Shown: positions 63,880 to 64,000 of the stretch, in pieces
Layout: the number at the start of each line of letters is the position of its first letter
Position numbering within the stretch: the first letter of the stretch is position 1
Assembly: GCF_011762485.1 (NCBI RefSeq)
Contig: NZ_JAAKGI010000046.1
Span: 62,686 to 126,685, forward strand
Direction: 5' to 3'
Origin: Yeosuana marina
GTDB taxonomy: Bacteria; Bacteroidota; Bacteroidia; Flavobacteriales; Flavobacteriaceae
Length of the DNA stretch: 64,000 nucleotides
Position numbers and translations under genes: made by a program
Notes under the pieces: generated by a model
Databases searched by the model: none
Told to the model about the DNA's origin: nothing
What the model saw: only the letters and a program-made list of their open reading frames with translations

Positions 63880-64000
63880 ATGAAGATTAACAAAACTTTT
63901 TTAAAAACCATTAGGGCAATTTTAATACTATTAGCTTTAACATTTTCAACTAACACGAATGCAACTACTTTTGGAGGAAATAAACCAAAAAGGGAAAAGC
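63880..64000 (+). CDS. secreted protein, 5' end only
   Basis: Forty codons are visible before the window ends. MKINKTFLKTIRAILILLAL begins a clear Sec signal peptide with two positive residues before a Leu-rich core and a probable cleavage after TNA near residue 28. The mature protein starts TTFGGNKPKREK. Nothing further can be said about its function. The ATG was chosen because it is the only one with a complete signal peptide behind it. Confidence 0.7.
   Translation, partial: MKINKTFLKTIRAILILLALTFSTNTNATTFGGNKPKREK

Overview
The window is AT-rich DNA from a member of the Bacteroidota, most likely a marine Flavobacteriaceae. Three things support this: the ribosomal-protein order, with rpsJ directly before rplC; recurrent TAnnTTTG promoter -7 elements with almost no Shine-Dalgarno sites; and the neighbours eno, citrate synthase, a guanidino-group hydrolase, ctlX and argS. 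I cannot name the genus. I see no rRNA, tRNA, CRISPR array or insertion sequence.

Layout. 1-14173 is the S10-spc-alpha ribosomal superoperon: the rpsJ end, rplC to rplO, secY, infA, rpmJ, rpsM, rpsK, rpsD, rpoA, rplQ. Several gaps in it can fold, notably a structured leader plus intrinsic terminator between rpsJ and rplC. 14190-14933 is an unrecognised secreted protein whose start codon sits in the loop of a 23-bp perfect inverted repeat. 14988-22519 carries central metabolism: carA, eno, two unlike citrate synthases in tandem, a guanidino-group-modifying enzyme and ctlX. 22522-29780 holds an orphan TPR histidine kinase, argS, a CDF-like membrane protein, trmL and a GNAT-nitrilase fusion. 29864-34467 is a TetR-controlled EmrAB-TolC-type efflux operon with a double-palindrome operator. 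34624-36205 holds a type II NADH dehydrogenase and a small unrecorded ORF.

36366-43194 is a complete trpEGDCFBA operon on the minus strand. It is preceded by a leader peptide with three consecutive Trp codons and a terminator, a classical ribosome-mediated attenuator. REP-like repeats lie in its gaps, and one has entered trpF in frame. 43291-45254 encodes envelope redoxins and two rhodaneses. 45330-46919 holds a truncated haemoglobin and an unusual regulator fusing DUF4242, a degenerate nucleotide-cyclase fold and an AraC helix-turn-helix. 47067-49988 holds a peptidase, an SDR, a HAD phosphatase and a methyltransferase.

50315-55233 is a glycerol module (glpF, glpK, glpD and divergent glpR). 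It is bracketed by a decayed copy of the 5' end of a SprT-like gene (50120) and the intact gene (55289), as if the module had inserted there. After it come a mannose-1-phosphate guanylyltransferase and a DUF389 membrane protein. 58531-62262 is a small polysaccharide locus: CE2-like SGNH esterase, GH9 hydrolase and CE4-like deacetylase. The window ends with an AlaDH/PNT-type dehydrogenase and the start of a secreted protein.

The strongest items for follow-up are the trp attenuator and its possible origin from a REP element, the sprT-bracketed glp module, the pseudo-cyclase AraC fusion, the hairpin-embedded gene after rplQ, and the rpsJ-rplC leader.
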